DNA of 64,000 nucleotides from Micromonosporaceae bacterium KJ-029 (lineage in GTDB: Bacteria; Actinomycetota; Actinomycetes; Mycobacteriales; Micromonosporaceae), in the NCBI GenBank assembly GCA_005402585.1, contig BIFP01000062.1, positions 62,001 to 126,000 on the forward strand, in the 5' to 3' direction. Shown here in pieces: positions 15,751 to 24,411 of this stretch. The notes under the pieces are model-generated. The model saw only the letters and a program-made list of their open reading frames with translations. It did not search any database and was not told the origin of the DNA. How positions within the stretch are numbered: the first letter of the stretch is position 1; each line of letters opens with the position of its first letter. The position numbers and the translations under genes were made by a program.

Positions 15751-18522
15751 GTGACGGTGTCCCTGCCCGCACCACCGGCCACCGAGGTGTCCTGGCGGAT
15801 GCCCGAGGTGTTCATGCTGCGCACCGCCGGCCTGCCCCTCGACGTCGCCGACCGGCTCGTCTTCGACCGCAGCGCCGCCTGGGCCCGCCATCTGCTCGAC
15901 CTTGAGGAGCGGCTGCGCGACACCGGCCGGGAACTGGCGGACGCACTCCAGGCGGCGGTCGCCCGCAACCTGCACGACGACGGCCTGCGGCAGCGGCTGA
16001 TCCGGCTGCGCCGCGACGTGTACAACCTGCGCCAGCCGCGCCCGGCCGACCCGGCGGCCTGGCCGTCCGGGCCGCTCGGCGCGGACACCCACCAGGCGCT
16101 GGTGGACTGGCTGGAGACCTTCGCGGCGTACCGGCGGGAACTGGCTGGCGGCGAGGCGGTGCTCGCCGAGGAGCTGGCCGAGCGCCGGGCGGTCCTGCGC
16201 GACCTGGCCGACGACGCCGACCTGCGCGGCGGGATCCTGCTCGCCTCCCCGTCGCTGGACCAGTACCTGCCCGGATACCTCGCCACGCCGGGCAAATCCG
16301 GCAAGCGGGCCCGGCGGGTGGAACGGTCCCTGCTGGAGTACGCCCTGCGTACCGCCTGCAAGACCAGCCCGTTCAGCCGCCTGACCACGGTCAACGTCGG
16401 GACGTTCGCACCGGGCAGCGGCCGGCTGCTCGACGTCCGGCCCGAAGCCGGCGCCGCCAAGCGAGGCGCGGCCCGGCTCAACCTCGCCGTGCTGGGCCGG
16501 TTGTCGGCCATCGTGCTGGCCGACGAGTCGCTGCGCGCCGACCTGCCGGTCACCGTCACCACCGGCTGGCGGATCGAGCGTGGCCGGCTGCGCTACCTGC
16601 GCCGACGACGGACCAGCTCCGAGGACGGCGACGCCGCGATCACCCTGGAGTCGATCCACGAGTCGCTGTTCGTCCTGCCCACCGGCCAGGTGCTGCACGA
16701 CATCCTGGCCGCGCTCGACGGTGGCCGGGTACGCCGAATGTCCGAGCTGGCCACCGAGCTGGCCACCGGTGGCCGGCCGGCCGACGAGGTCGGGCAGTAC
16801 CTGCACCACCTGCTGCGGGTGGGCCTGCTGGTGGTGCCGAACCTGCAACTGGACATCCACGCCGACGACCCGGCCGAAGGCTACCGGGCCGCGTTGCGGG
16901 AGATCGACCGGGACTGGGCCGACCGGCTCGCCGACCGGGTCGACACGGTCAACCGCCTCGCCACCGGCTACCCGGCAACCGACGTGGACGGTCGCCGCGC
17001 GGTACTGGCGGACATCCGGCGCGAGCTGGTTGCCGCCCACGCCGACCTCGGCCGCGCCGACGTCCCGGCTCCCCGCACCCTGCTGTACGAGGACGCCACG
17101 CTGCGCACCGAGGCTCCGGTCACCGCCGACCGGAACCGGTGGCGCCGCGACGTGCTGCCCGGGCTGCGCGCGCTGGCCCGGATCATGCCGGTGTTCGACG
17201 TCAACCTGCCCCGCCGGCTGGCCACCAGGGGCTTCTTCCGGGCCCGCTACGGCGTCGGTGGCCGCTGCGACGACCTGCTCACCTTCGCCCACGAGTTCCA
17301 GCAGGACTTCTTCGAGCACTACACCGGCCGGATGATGCGCCGCCGGGCGTTCGACGCGGACAACGCGTACGTCCGGCAGGAGAACTGGTTCCGGCAGGAG
17401 GAGATCAGCGCCCTGGACGACGCGCGAGAGGAGGTGGCCCGACGGGTGAACGAGGCGTACCGCCGGCTGCCGGCCGGCGCCGAGGAGGTGGCGCTGGACG
17501 ACGCGTTCATGACCGATGTCGCCGCCATGGTGCCTGACACCCTCGGCACCCTCGATCCGCGGTCGTTCTTCCTCCAGATCGCCGACCAGGGCGACCGGCA
17601 CCGGGTGGTGGTCAACCGGATCTACTCCGGCATGACGCTGCTGTTCTCCCGCTTCGCCCACCTCTTCGCCGACGAGGACCTGGCCGCCGTGCTCCGCGCC
17701 GAGCTGGCCCGGCTCCAGCCGCCCGGCGCGGTGCTGGCCGAGCTGAAGGGCGGGTACGACGCCACCAACCTCAACCTGCACCCGGCGGTCACCCCGTACG
17801 AGCTGGTCTGCCCCGGGGAGATCAGTTTCCGGGCGGCGGCCGAGCAGATCCACATGGACGACCTCAGCGTCGAACACGATCCGGTGGCCGACCGGCTGCT
17901 GCTGCGCTCGCGTCGGCTCGACGCCGAGGTCATCCCCGTCTACCTGGGCTTCCTGCTGCCGATGGCGCTGCCCGAGGTGCAGCAGGTGCTGCTCACCTTC
18001 GCCTACCTCGGGATGGCCCAGCCGGACTTCTGGGCGGGCACCACCGTGCCGCTGCCCGACCGGACCATCGCCGGCTACCCCCGGATCGTGCACGGCGACC
18101 TGGTGCTGCAACGGCGGATGTGGAAGCTGCACCCGGACTACCTGCCTCCGTCGCGCACCGCCCAACTCGGCGACGCCGACTGGTTCCTGTCCTGGCAGCG
18201 GTGGCGGCGCGACAACGGCCTGCCCCGCCGGGTGTTCGCCACCCCGGACGGCAACCGACTCGCCCCGAGCACCGACGACGCGGGCGCGGCCGGTGCGGCC
18301 CAGGGCGGCCGACCGGACCACAAGCCGCTGTACGTCGACTTCGACAGCCACCTGTGCCTCCAGCTGCTGGAGGCGATGGGACGCTCGGCGGGCAGCCGCC
18401 TGGTGCTCGCCGAGATGCTGCCGGACCGCGACGAGCAGCTGCTGAGCGGCGAGGCCGGAGCGTACGTCACCGAACTGACCGTCGAACTCAACGGTGTCCG
18501 AGGGGGAGCCGAGCATGACTGA
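15751..18522 (+). CDS. Lantibiotic-type dehydratase, glutamylation subunit (LanB N-terminal type)
   Basis: Predicted to activate core Ser/Thr by transfer of glutamate from glutamyl-tRNA, the first half of dehydroalanine or dehydrobutyrine formation. The 923-residue protein matches the stand-alone glutamylation half of split LanB enzymes seen in thiopeptide and goadsporin-like clusters; TACKTSPFSRLTTVNVGTF near residue 205 is the typical conserved region. The frame is open to a GTG at 15706 overlapping the dehydrogenase stop, but AAGGAGAG at 15739-15746 favours GTG 15751. It overlaps the elimination subunit gene by 8 bases. Confidence 0.87.
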   Translation: MTVSLPAPPATEVSWRMPEVFMLRTAGLPLDVADRLVFDRSAAWARHLLDLEERLRDTGRELADALQAAVARNLHDDGLRQRLIRLRRDVYNLRQPRPADPAAWPSGPLGADTHQALVDWLETFAAYRRELAGGEAVLAEELAERRAVLRDLADDADLRGGILLASPSLDQYLPGYLATPGKSGKRARRVERSLLEYALRTACKTSPFSRLTTVNVGTFAPGSGRLLDVRPEAGAAKRGAARLNLAVLGRLSAIVLADESLRADLPVTVTTGWRIERGRLRYLRRRRTSSEDGDAAITLESIHESLFVLPTGQVLHDILAALDGGRVRRMSELATELATGGRPADEVGQYLHHLLRVGLLVVPNLQLDIHADDPAEGYRAALREIDRDWADRLADRVDTVNRLATGYPATDVDGRRAVLADIRRELVAAHADLGRADVPAPRTLLYEDATLRTEAPVTADRNRWRRDVLPGLRALARIMPVFDVNLPRRLATRGFFRARYGVGGRCDDLLTFAHEFQQDFFEHYTGRMMRRRAFDADNAYVRQENWFRQEEISALDDAREEVARRVNEAYRRLPAGAEEVALDDAFMTDVAAMVPDTLGTLDPRSFFLQIADQGDRHRVVVNRIYSGMTLLFSRFAHLFADEDLAAVLRAELARLQPPGAVLAELKGGYDATNLNLHPAVTPYELVCPGEISFRAAAEQIHMDDLSVEHDPVADRLLLRSRRLDAEVIPVYLGFLLPMALPEVQQVLLTFAYLGMAQPDFWAGTTVPLPDRTIAGYPRIVHGDLVLQRRMWKLHPDYLPPSRTAQLGDADWFLSWQRWRRDNGLPRRVFATPDGNRLAPSTDDAGAAGAAQGGRPDHKPLYVDFDSHLCLQLLEAMGRSAGSRLVLAEMLPDRDEQLLSGEAGAYVTELTVELNGVRGGAEHD

Positions 18523-19564
18523 CTACCCGTCGCCAGTCGACCACGACTGGCTCAGCGTCCACGTCTTCTACGCCAGCAACGGCAACCCGATGCTGGTCGA
18601 GGGCGTCCGGCCGCTGGTGGACGAGCTGCGGGCCGACGGGCTGATCGACCGGTACTTCTTCATCAAGTACTGGATGGAGGGCCCGCACGTGCGGCTGCGG
18701 GTGCTGCCCGCCCCGGGCGTCGACCCGGCGCTGGTGCGGGCGCGGGTGGACGCGGCCATCGGCGCCTTCCTGCGCCGCCGGCCGGCGCTCTACGAGGTCG
18801 ACAGCGAGGGGCTGGGCGACCTGTACAAGCAGATGTTCCTCGCCGAGTACGGTCAGCAACGGTGGGACGACGAGTACGGCCCGGACGGTGCGATGCCGAT
18901 GCGGGCGAACAACAGCTACCACCACATCGAGTACGAGCGCGAGTACGGTCGCTACGGCGGCCCGGCCGGCATCGAGCTGGCCGAGTGGCATTTCGAGCAC
19001 TCCAGCGACGTGGTGCTGGACCTGCTGGCCACCACCAACGTGCACGTACGCCCGGTGCTGCTCGGCCTCTCCGCCCAGCTGAGCATGATGATGTGCGCGG
19101 CCTTCCTGCCCGATGACCGGCGCATCGCCGAGTTCCTCGACGAGTACCGCCGGTTCTGGGAGGTCTCCTACTCCGAGCCGAGTGACGACTACCACTCCAG
19201 CTTCGACACCAGCTACCGTCGGATGGACGCCGGGCTGCGTGACCGGCTGACCGCCATCCGCGCGGCGGCCCGCGACGACGCCGCCGTCCGGGCCACCGGC
19301 GTCGAGGGCCGCTGGTCGGCGCACTGCCGTGAACTGCGGGACCGGGTGGTCGAGGCGACCGAACGGGGCGAGTTGGTGTTCCAGCGCGGCGGCGGCGAAC
19401 CCACCCCGGTCCGCGACCTCGACGCCGCCCTGCCCATCCTGCTCAGCTCCTATATGCACATGACCAACAACCGCCTCGGCGTGAGCATCCTCGACGAGAT
19501 CTACCTGTCGTACCTGATGCGGACCGCACTGCTCGACGACCTCACCCCGGCCGGGCCGCGATGA
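18515..19564 (+). CDS. Thiopeptide-type biosynthesis protein, glutamate-elimination subunit (SpaB C-terminal type)
   Basis: A 349-residue protein of the SpaB_C/thiopeptide-type family. WLSVHVFYASNGNPMLVEGV and RYFFIKYWMEGPHVRLRV are the conserved N-terminal segments. Here it most likely eliminates glutamate from glutamylated Ser/Thr. The same family includes pyridine synthases that close thiopeptide macrocycles, so that role cannot be excluded from motifs alone. Only one such gene is present, whereas true thiopeptide clusters normally have two. GGGGGAG 8 bases before ATG 18515 decides the start over GTG 18494. Confidence 0.82.
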   Translation: MTDYPSPVDHDWLSVHVFYASNGNPMLVEGVRPLVDELRADGLIDRYFFIKYWMEGPHVRLRVLPAPGVDPALVRARVDAAIGAFLRRRPALYEVDSEGLGDLYKQMFLAEYGQQRWDDEYGPDGAMPMRANNSYHHIEYEREYGRYGGPAGIELAEWHFEHSSDVVLDLLATTNVHVRPVLLGLSAQLSMMMCAAFLPDDRRIAEFLDEYRRFWEVSYSEPSDDYHSSFDTSYRRMDAGLRDRLTAIRAAARDDAAVRATGVEGRWSAHCRELRDRVVEATERGELVFQRGGGEPTPVRDLDAALPILLSSYMHMTNNRLGVSILDEIYLSYLMRTALLDDLTPAGPR

Positions 19565-20793
19565 CCACCGTCGACGCCACGTGGACCCAACCCCGGCTGC
19601 GGGACGGCATCGTCCTCGGCCCCGGCCAGTGGCGGGACGGGAAACTCGTCCACCACGTCAAGGACCCGGAGACCGGCTGGTACTACCGGGTGGGACCGCG
19701 TGAGCACTTCCTGATGTCCCGGATGGACGGCACCCGCAGCCTGGACGAGCTGGCCGGCGAGTACGCCGACACCTACCAGCGCCGGCTCGGGCCGGAGAAC
19801 TGGCAGCAGCTGTTCGGCATGCTGCACCAGCGGCAACTGCTGCACGGCGCCACCGATCCGGAGGCCCTCGCCCGGCTCACGGCCTCGGCCGCCGCAGGCG
19901 TCGCCAAGGCCCGGCGCGGCCCACTGTCGGCCCGCCTGCCGCTGTTCGACCCGGAACGGCTGTTCACCCGACTGCTGCCCTGGCTGGCGCCGCTGTTCAG
20001 CTGGTGGTTCGTGGTGCCGGCGCTGCTGGCCGTACTCGCCGTCGCCGGATATGTGGCGCTGCACCTGCCGGAGCTCGCCGACGGGGTCACCGGTGGCGGC
20101 CGTCCCCTGCCCGCGATCCTGGCCGCGGTGGTCATCACCTGGACGATCGTCTTCCTGCACGAGTGCGCCCACGGGCTGACCTGCCGGCACTTCGGCGGGC
20201 GGGTCACCGAGATCGGGATGATGTGGCGCTTCCCGCTGCTGGCTCCGTACTGCAAGGTCGACGACATCGTGCTGTTCACCCCGCGCCGCCGGGTGGCCAC
20301 CTCGTTCGCCGGGGTCTTCGTCAGCATGCTGGCGCTGCTGCCGTTCGCCGCGATCCACCTGTGGGGTACGCCCGGCGGCCCGCTGTACGAACTGGCCAGC
20401 ACGATGCTGATCTTCGGCACCGCCGCCGCCGCACTCAACCTGGTGCCGTTCCTGCGGCTGGACGGCTACTACATGCTCAGCCACGCGCTGAACCTCACCG
20501 ACCTGCGCGGCGACAGCTACCGGTTCTGGGGCCGGCTGCTGCGTCGTGGCCCCGGCGCGGTACGCGCCCACCGCCCCCGCGACCGGGTCGCGTACGCCCT
20601 GTACGGGCTGGCGTCGGCGGTCTTCGCGGCGACCGTGCTGACGCTGCTGGTGCGGTACTGGTACGACTCGCTGGCCCGGTGGGTCGGCTCCGGCTGGGCC
20701 GTCACCATCCTGGTCGCCGAGGCCGTGGTCGTGGCCGCCCTGCTCGCCTACCTCGCCCGCCGTCGCCCTCGCACCCCGCCCCAGACCGCCTAG
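19561..20793 (+). CDS. Membrane M50-family zinc metallopeptidase with N-terminal PqqD-like domain
   Basis: A 410-residue polytopic protein. The zinc motif HECAH is at residues 200-204 inside a membrane segment, and the second motif NLVPFLRLDG is at 293-302, both typical of site-2-protease-like M50 enzymes. Residues 1-100 form a soluble domain (GWYYRVGPREHFLMSRMDG, then TRSLDELAGEY) resembling PqqD-type leader-recognition folds. It is last in the RiPP operon and overlaps the preceding gene by 4 bases. It is a good candidate for removing the leader at the membrane; processing of an unrelated protein is the alternative. Confidence 0.8.
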   Translation: MTTVDATWTQPRLRDGIVLGPGQWRDGKLVHHVKDPETGWYYRVGPREHFLMSRMDGTRSLDELAGEYADTYQRRLGPENWQQLFGMLHQRQLLHGATDPEALARLTASAAAGVAKARRGPLSARLPLFDPERLFTRLLPWLAPLFSWWFVVPALLAVLAVAGYVALHLPELADGVTGGGRPLPAILAAVVITWTIVFLHECAHGLTCRHFGGRVTEIGMMWRFPLLAPYCKVDDIVLFTPRRRVATSFAGVFVSMLALLPFAAIHLWGTPGGPLYELASTMLIFGTAAAALNLVPFLRLDGYYMLSHALNLTDLRGDSYRFWGRLLRRGPGAVRAHRPRDRVAYALYGLASAVFAATVLTLLVRYWYDSLARWVGSGWAVTILVAEAVVVAALLAYLARRRPRTPPQTA

Positions 20794-20913
20794 CCCCACG
20801 ATCGGCGGTAACACGTGTAGGGGAGGGGCGGGCGGGTTTTCGTGTTCCGGGGACCGGACGGTGGGTAGGAGGCCACCATCAGCGCGACGGGACACGACGG
20901 CAGGTGGGCGGGC

Positions 20914-22740
20914 GTGCGGGAGACAGCGGTTGAGCCGATCGCCGGTGGCGGAGACGCCAGCCTGGCCGAGCGGGTGTGGCACAACGCGGAAGAGGATCCG
21001 GATGCTGTGCAGTTCATCCGCCCGGACCCGGACCCCCGCTCCTGGCCGGTACGGCGATCCGGCCGGGGCGGCGCCCTGCCGGTGACCTGCCGCCAGTTCC
21101 GCGACGACGTGCTGGCCCTGGCCCGCGGCCTGGTCGCCGCCGGGGTGGCCCACGGCGACCGGGTCGGTCTGCTCAGCCGTACCCGCTACGAGTGGACCCT
21201 CGTCGACTACGCGCTCTGGTCGATCGGCGCGGTCACCGTACCGATCTACGACACCTCCAGCACCGACCAGATCAAGTGGATCCTCGGCGACTCCGGCGCG
21301 GTCGGCTGCGTGGTGGAGACCGCCGACCACGCCACCACGGTCGCCGGGCTGCGGCCGGACCTGCCGGCGCTGCGGCAGACCTGGCGCATCGACGTCGGTG
21401 GCCTCATCGAGCTGGCCGCCCAGGGCCGCGCCGTCCCCGCGAGTGAGGCCGACCACCGCCGAGGCGCGGTGACCGGCGAGGACATGGCCACGATCGTGTA
21501 CACCAGCGGCACCACCGGCCCGCCGAAGGGCTGCGTGCTGACCCACCACAACATCTCCGCCGACGTCGGCAACGCCACCGCAGTGCTGCCCCAGCTGCTG
21601 CATCCGGGTGCCTCGACCGTGCTGTTCCTGCCGCTGGCGCACGCCTTCGCCCGGCTGATCCAGGTCGGCATGGTGCACAACCGCGCCACGATGGTGCACA
21701 GCGCCGACGCCTCCGGGGTGCTCGACCAACTGCGCCGGTTCCGGCCCACGTTCATCCTCGCCGTGCCACGGATGTTCGAGAAGATGCACGACCAGGCCCG
21801 GCACACGGCCGAGGACGCACACCGGGGGTGGCTGTTCGGCCTCGGCGAGCAGGTGGCCGTGCGGTACAGCCGAGCCCTGGACCGGCCGCACGGCCCCGGG
21901 CCGCTGCTGCGCCTGGCGCACCTGCTCTTCGACGTCGTCGGGTACCGGCAGTTGCGCGCCGCGCTCGGTGGGCGGTGCCGGATGGCCATCGTGGGTGGGG
22001 CGCCGCTGGGGGAGCGGCTCGGGCACTTCTTCCGTGGCGCGGGCATCACCGTGCTGGAGGGGTACGGGCTGACCGAGACCTCTCCGGCGCTGGCCGTGAA
22101 CCTGCCGACGGCGATGCGGATCGGCACGGTCGGCCGGCCCCTGCCCGGGGTACGGATCCGCATCGCCGACAACGGGGAGGTCCTGGCCCAGGGGGCGGTG
22201 GTGTTCTCCGGCTACTGGAACAACCCCGAGGCCACCCGGGATGCGCTGACCGACGGGTGGCTGCACACCGGCGACCTCGGCCGCCTCGACGACGACGGCT
22301 TCCTACGGATCACCGGCCGGACGAAGGAGATCATGGTCACGGCCGCGGGCAAGAACCTCGCGCCCGCGCCGATCGAGGAGCGCATCCGCGCGCATCCGCT
22401 GGTCAGCCAGTCCATGCTGGTCGCCGACGGCCGCCCGTACGTCGCCGCGCTGGTCACCGTCGACCCGCAGGCATGGCAGCGGTGGCGGGACTCGCACGGG
22501 CATCCCGGCGCGTCCCTGGCCAAGCTGCGTGACGACCCGCAGTTGCGCGACGAGATCCAGGACGCGATCGACCAGGCCAACCGGTCCGTCTCCCACGCGG
22601 AGCAGGTGAAGACCTTCCGCATCCTGCCCCGGGACCTCACCGAGGCCGACGGGGAACTCACCCCCACCCTCAAGATCAAACGGGAGACGGTGCAGGACCA
22701 CTTCGCCGACGACATCGCCGCTCTCTACCGCGGCCACTGA
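20914..22740 (+). CDS. AMP-dependent long-chain fatty-acid-CoA ligase
   Basis: Cytoplasmic or membrane-associated acyl-CoA synthetase of the FadD15 type, 608 residues. The AMP-binding motif YTSGTTGPPKGC is near residue 195, GYGLTETSP near 383, and WLHTGDLGRLDDDGFLRITGRTKE near 449, followed by a catalytic Lys region (PTLKIKRETV) at the C-terminus. The GTG at 20914 is the likely start; 120 bases separate it from the RiPP operon, so it is probably independent of it. Confidence 0.88.
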   Translation: MRETAVEPIAGGGDASLAERVWHNAEEDPDAVQFIRPDPDPRSWPVRRSGRGGALPVTCRQFRDDVLALARGLVAAGVAHGDRVGLLSRTRYEWTLVDYALWSIGAVTVPIYDTSSTDQIKWILGDSGAVGCVVETADHATTVAGLRPDLPALRQTWRIDVGGLIELAAQGRAVPASEADHRRGAVTGEDMATIVYTSGTTGPPKGCVLTHHNISADVGNATAVLPQLLHPGASTVLFLPLAHAFARLIQVGMVHNRATMVHSADASGVLDQLRRFRPTFILAVPRMFEKMHDQARHTAEDAHRGWLFGLGEQVAVRYSRALDRPHGPGPLLRLAHLLFDVVGYRQLRAALGGRCRMAIVGGAPLGERLGHFFRGAGITVLEGYGLTETSPALAVNLPTAMRIGTVGRPLPGVRIRIADNGEVLAQGAVVFSGYWNNPEATRDALTDGWLHTGDLGRLDDDGFLRITGRTKEIMVTAAGKNLAPAPIEERIRAHPLVSQSMLVADGRPYVAALVTVDPQAWQRWRDSHGHPGASLAKLRDDPQLRDEIQDAIDQANRSVSHAEQVKTFRILPRDLTEADGELTPTLKIKRETVQDHFADDIAALYRGH

Positions 22741-22769
22741 ACAGCCCACCCCCACCCGGCGGGGCTGTT
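22740..22769 (+). terminator. Terminator-like hairpin after acyl-CoA ligase
   Basis: AACAGCCC (22740-22747) is complementary to GGGCTGTT (22762-22769). The stem begins at the last base of the stop codon and runs into the intergenic repeat that follows. Confidence 0.4.
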
Positions 22770-22820
22770 AAGAGGGGGCCCCTTTGCTACGCCAGGCGTT
22801 AAGAAGGGGCCCTTCCTTAC
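22767..22820. repeat. Intergenic GTTAAG...GGGGCCC repeat, copy 1
   Basis: Two related units lie in tandem, GTTAAGAGGGGGCCCC and GTTAAGAAGGGGCCC, each followed by TTTGCTAC or TTCCTTAC. The same double unit occurs inverted at 59123-59179. Both copies are strictly between genes. The GGGGCCCC core is self-complementary. Confidence 0.7.
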
Positions 22821-23587
22821 GGCGGCATGCCGCCGGCCCGTTGAGCCCAGCCGGTGGTGATCAGCAGCAGGGCCGCGCTGTAGGTGGCCATCACCAGCAC
22901 ACCGTGCCCGGGCAGCTCGGTCCCGGCCGCGCCGAGACCGATGAGCAGGTCCGAGACCAGGAACAGCGCGCCGCCGGCGGCGACCCGGACGTTGACGCCG
23001 GTCGCGGTGGCGGCCATCAGGCTCAAGGCCAGGCTGTACCCGAGCACGGGCAGCCGCAGTGCCCCGAGCTGCGGCCACAACACCGCGTTCGCCGCCGCCC
23101 AGAGCAGCAGGTATCCGATCCCCGCCGCCAGCGGTGGCCGACGGTGACCGACGAACGCGGTGATCAACGCCAGCTGCGTACCGAGGAAGCAGCCCATCCC
23201 GACCAGGAACGCGGTATCTCCCGGCACCAGCAGCGCGATGTCCCCGGCGGTGGCGAAGACCAGCCCGACCGCGACCAGGTCGGCCCGCCGGCATGTCCGC
23301 CACAGCCAGGCCAGCAGCAGCGGCGCCAGCAGCGGCTTGGCCAACCACTGCACCGGGGTCGCCGCGGTGGCGACCGCGACCAGCTCGACGGCCGCCACCA
23401 CGGCGAACGCCCACAGCAACGCAACGCACCGCGCCGGCCGACCGCCCGGCGCGGTGTCGCTCGCCGGCAGCGCGGTGTCGTGCGTCGGCCGGCCGTTGGC
23501 CCCGGCGGTCCGGTCCGGCGGACTCGTCCGACCGGCGTTCCGTTCCGGCAGGCCGCTCGCGCCGGCGTCCCGCTTCGGGCGGTTCAT
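22817..23587 (-). CDS. Lysoplasmalogenase family (YhhN/TMEM86) membrane protein
   Basis: A 256-residue polytopic membrane protein with about eight hydrophobic segments after a 50-residue Arg/Pro-rich cytoplasmic start. Motifs GDIALLVPGDTAFLVGMGCF and VSDLLIGLGAAG match the YhhN family, some of which hydrolyse lysoplasmalogens. The ATG overlaps the desaturase stop by 4 bases, placing it third in a GntR-led operon. Enzymatic activity is inferred only from the family. Confidence 0.8.
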   Translation of the reverse strand: MNRPKRDAGASGLPERNAGRTSPPDRTAGANGRPTHDTALPASDTAPGGRPARCVALLWAFAVVAAVELVAVATAATPVQWLAKPLLAPLLLAWLWRTCRRADLVAVGLVFATAGDIALLVPGDTAFLVGMGCFLGTQLALITAFVGHRRPPLAAGIGYLLLWAAANAVLWPQLGALRLPVLGYSLALSLMAATATGVNVRVAAGGALFLVSDLLIGLGAAGTELPGHGVLVMATYSAALLLITTGWAQRAGGMPP

Positions 23588-24411
23588 CGGGCCGGCTGCC
23601 AGCCGGGGCGGCGCAGCAGGTAGCCGAGCCGGTGCCGCCAGGTGGCGGCGGTACGCAGGTCCCGCCAGATCGCCGCGTACTCGTGGGTGGCCACCCGCAG
23701 CGGGTTGTAGGTGCCGATGTTCGTGGTCAGGCCGTACCGGACGGCGGCCCGCTCCGGCTGGAAGGTGCCGAACAGCCGGTCCCAGACGATCAGGATGCCG
23801 CCGTAGTTGCGGTCCAGGTACTCGGCGTTCGAGCCGTGGTGCACCCGGTGGTGCGAGGGGGTGTTGAAGACGAACTCGATCGGCCGGGGCAGCACGTCGA
23901 TCCGCTCGGTGTGCAGGAAGAACTGGTACAGCAGGCTGGTCGACTGCTGAAGGAAGATCATCCACGGTGGGATTCCGAGCAGCGCCAGGCCGAGCCAGAA
24001 CGGCAGCGAGGTCATCGGCGTCCAGCTCTGCCGCAGGGCGGTCGAGAAGTTGAAGAAGACGCTGGAGTGGTGCACCACGTGCCCGGCCCAGAACAGCCGG
24101 ACCTCGTGGTGCGCGCGGTGGAACCAGTAGTAGGCGAAGTCGTCGGCGAAGAACAGCAGCACCCACACCCACCAGTCGCCGGGGGAGAGCGTGAACGGCG
24201 AGACGGTGTACGCCGCCGCGTACAGCCCGATGGTGAGCAGCTTCCACGGCACGCCGATGACCTGGCTGCCGGCGCCCATGGTCAGGCTGGTGGCCGTGTC
24301 GCGGGCCTGGTAGCCACGTTCGGTGTCGTCGGGCGCGAACCGGTACGACAGCGCCTCGACGCGGATGAGCAGCAGGAACGCCGGGACGGCGTACAGCACG
24401 GCGGGGATCAT
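23584..24411 (-). CDS. Sterol desaturase / fatty acid hydroxylase family protein
   Basis: Di-iron membrane hydroxylase of 275 residues. The three histidine clusters are visible: HRAHH (near 110), HVVHHSSVFFN (near 122) and HHRVHHGSNAEYLD (near 195). Hydrophobic segments flank them. It overlaps both neighbours by 4 bases, so it is co-expressed with the GntR regulator and the lysoplasmalogenase-like protein. A lipid substrate, perhaps an ether lipid given the partner, is inference. Confidence 0.88.
   Translation of the reverse strand: MIPAVLYAVPAFLLLIRVEALSYRFAPDDTERGYQARDTATSLTMGAGSQVIGVPWKLLTIGLYAAAYTVSPFTLSPGDWWVWVLLFFADDFAYYWFHRAHHEVRLFWAGHVVHHSSVFFNFSTALRQSWTPMTSLPFWLGLALLGIPPWMIFLQQSTSLLYQFFLHTERIDVLPRPIEFVFNTPSHHRVHHGSNAEYLDRNYGGILIVWDRLFGTFQPERAAVRYGLTTNIGTYNPLRVATHEYAAIWRDLRTAATWRHRLGYLLRRPGWQPAR

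Noticed and set aside
15496..18516. 1006-codon minus-strand open frame opposite the LanB gene
   Set aside because: Antisense shadow; the plus-strand protein carries the family motifs and fits the operon.
18515..19564. Calling this protein a pyridine synthase and the product a thiopeptide
   Set aside because: A single SpaB_C-type protein next to a LanB glutamylation protein is better explained as the elimination subunit; macrocyclisation has no separate support.
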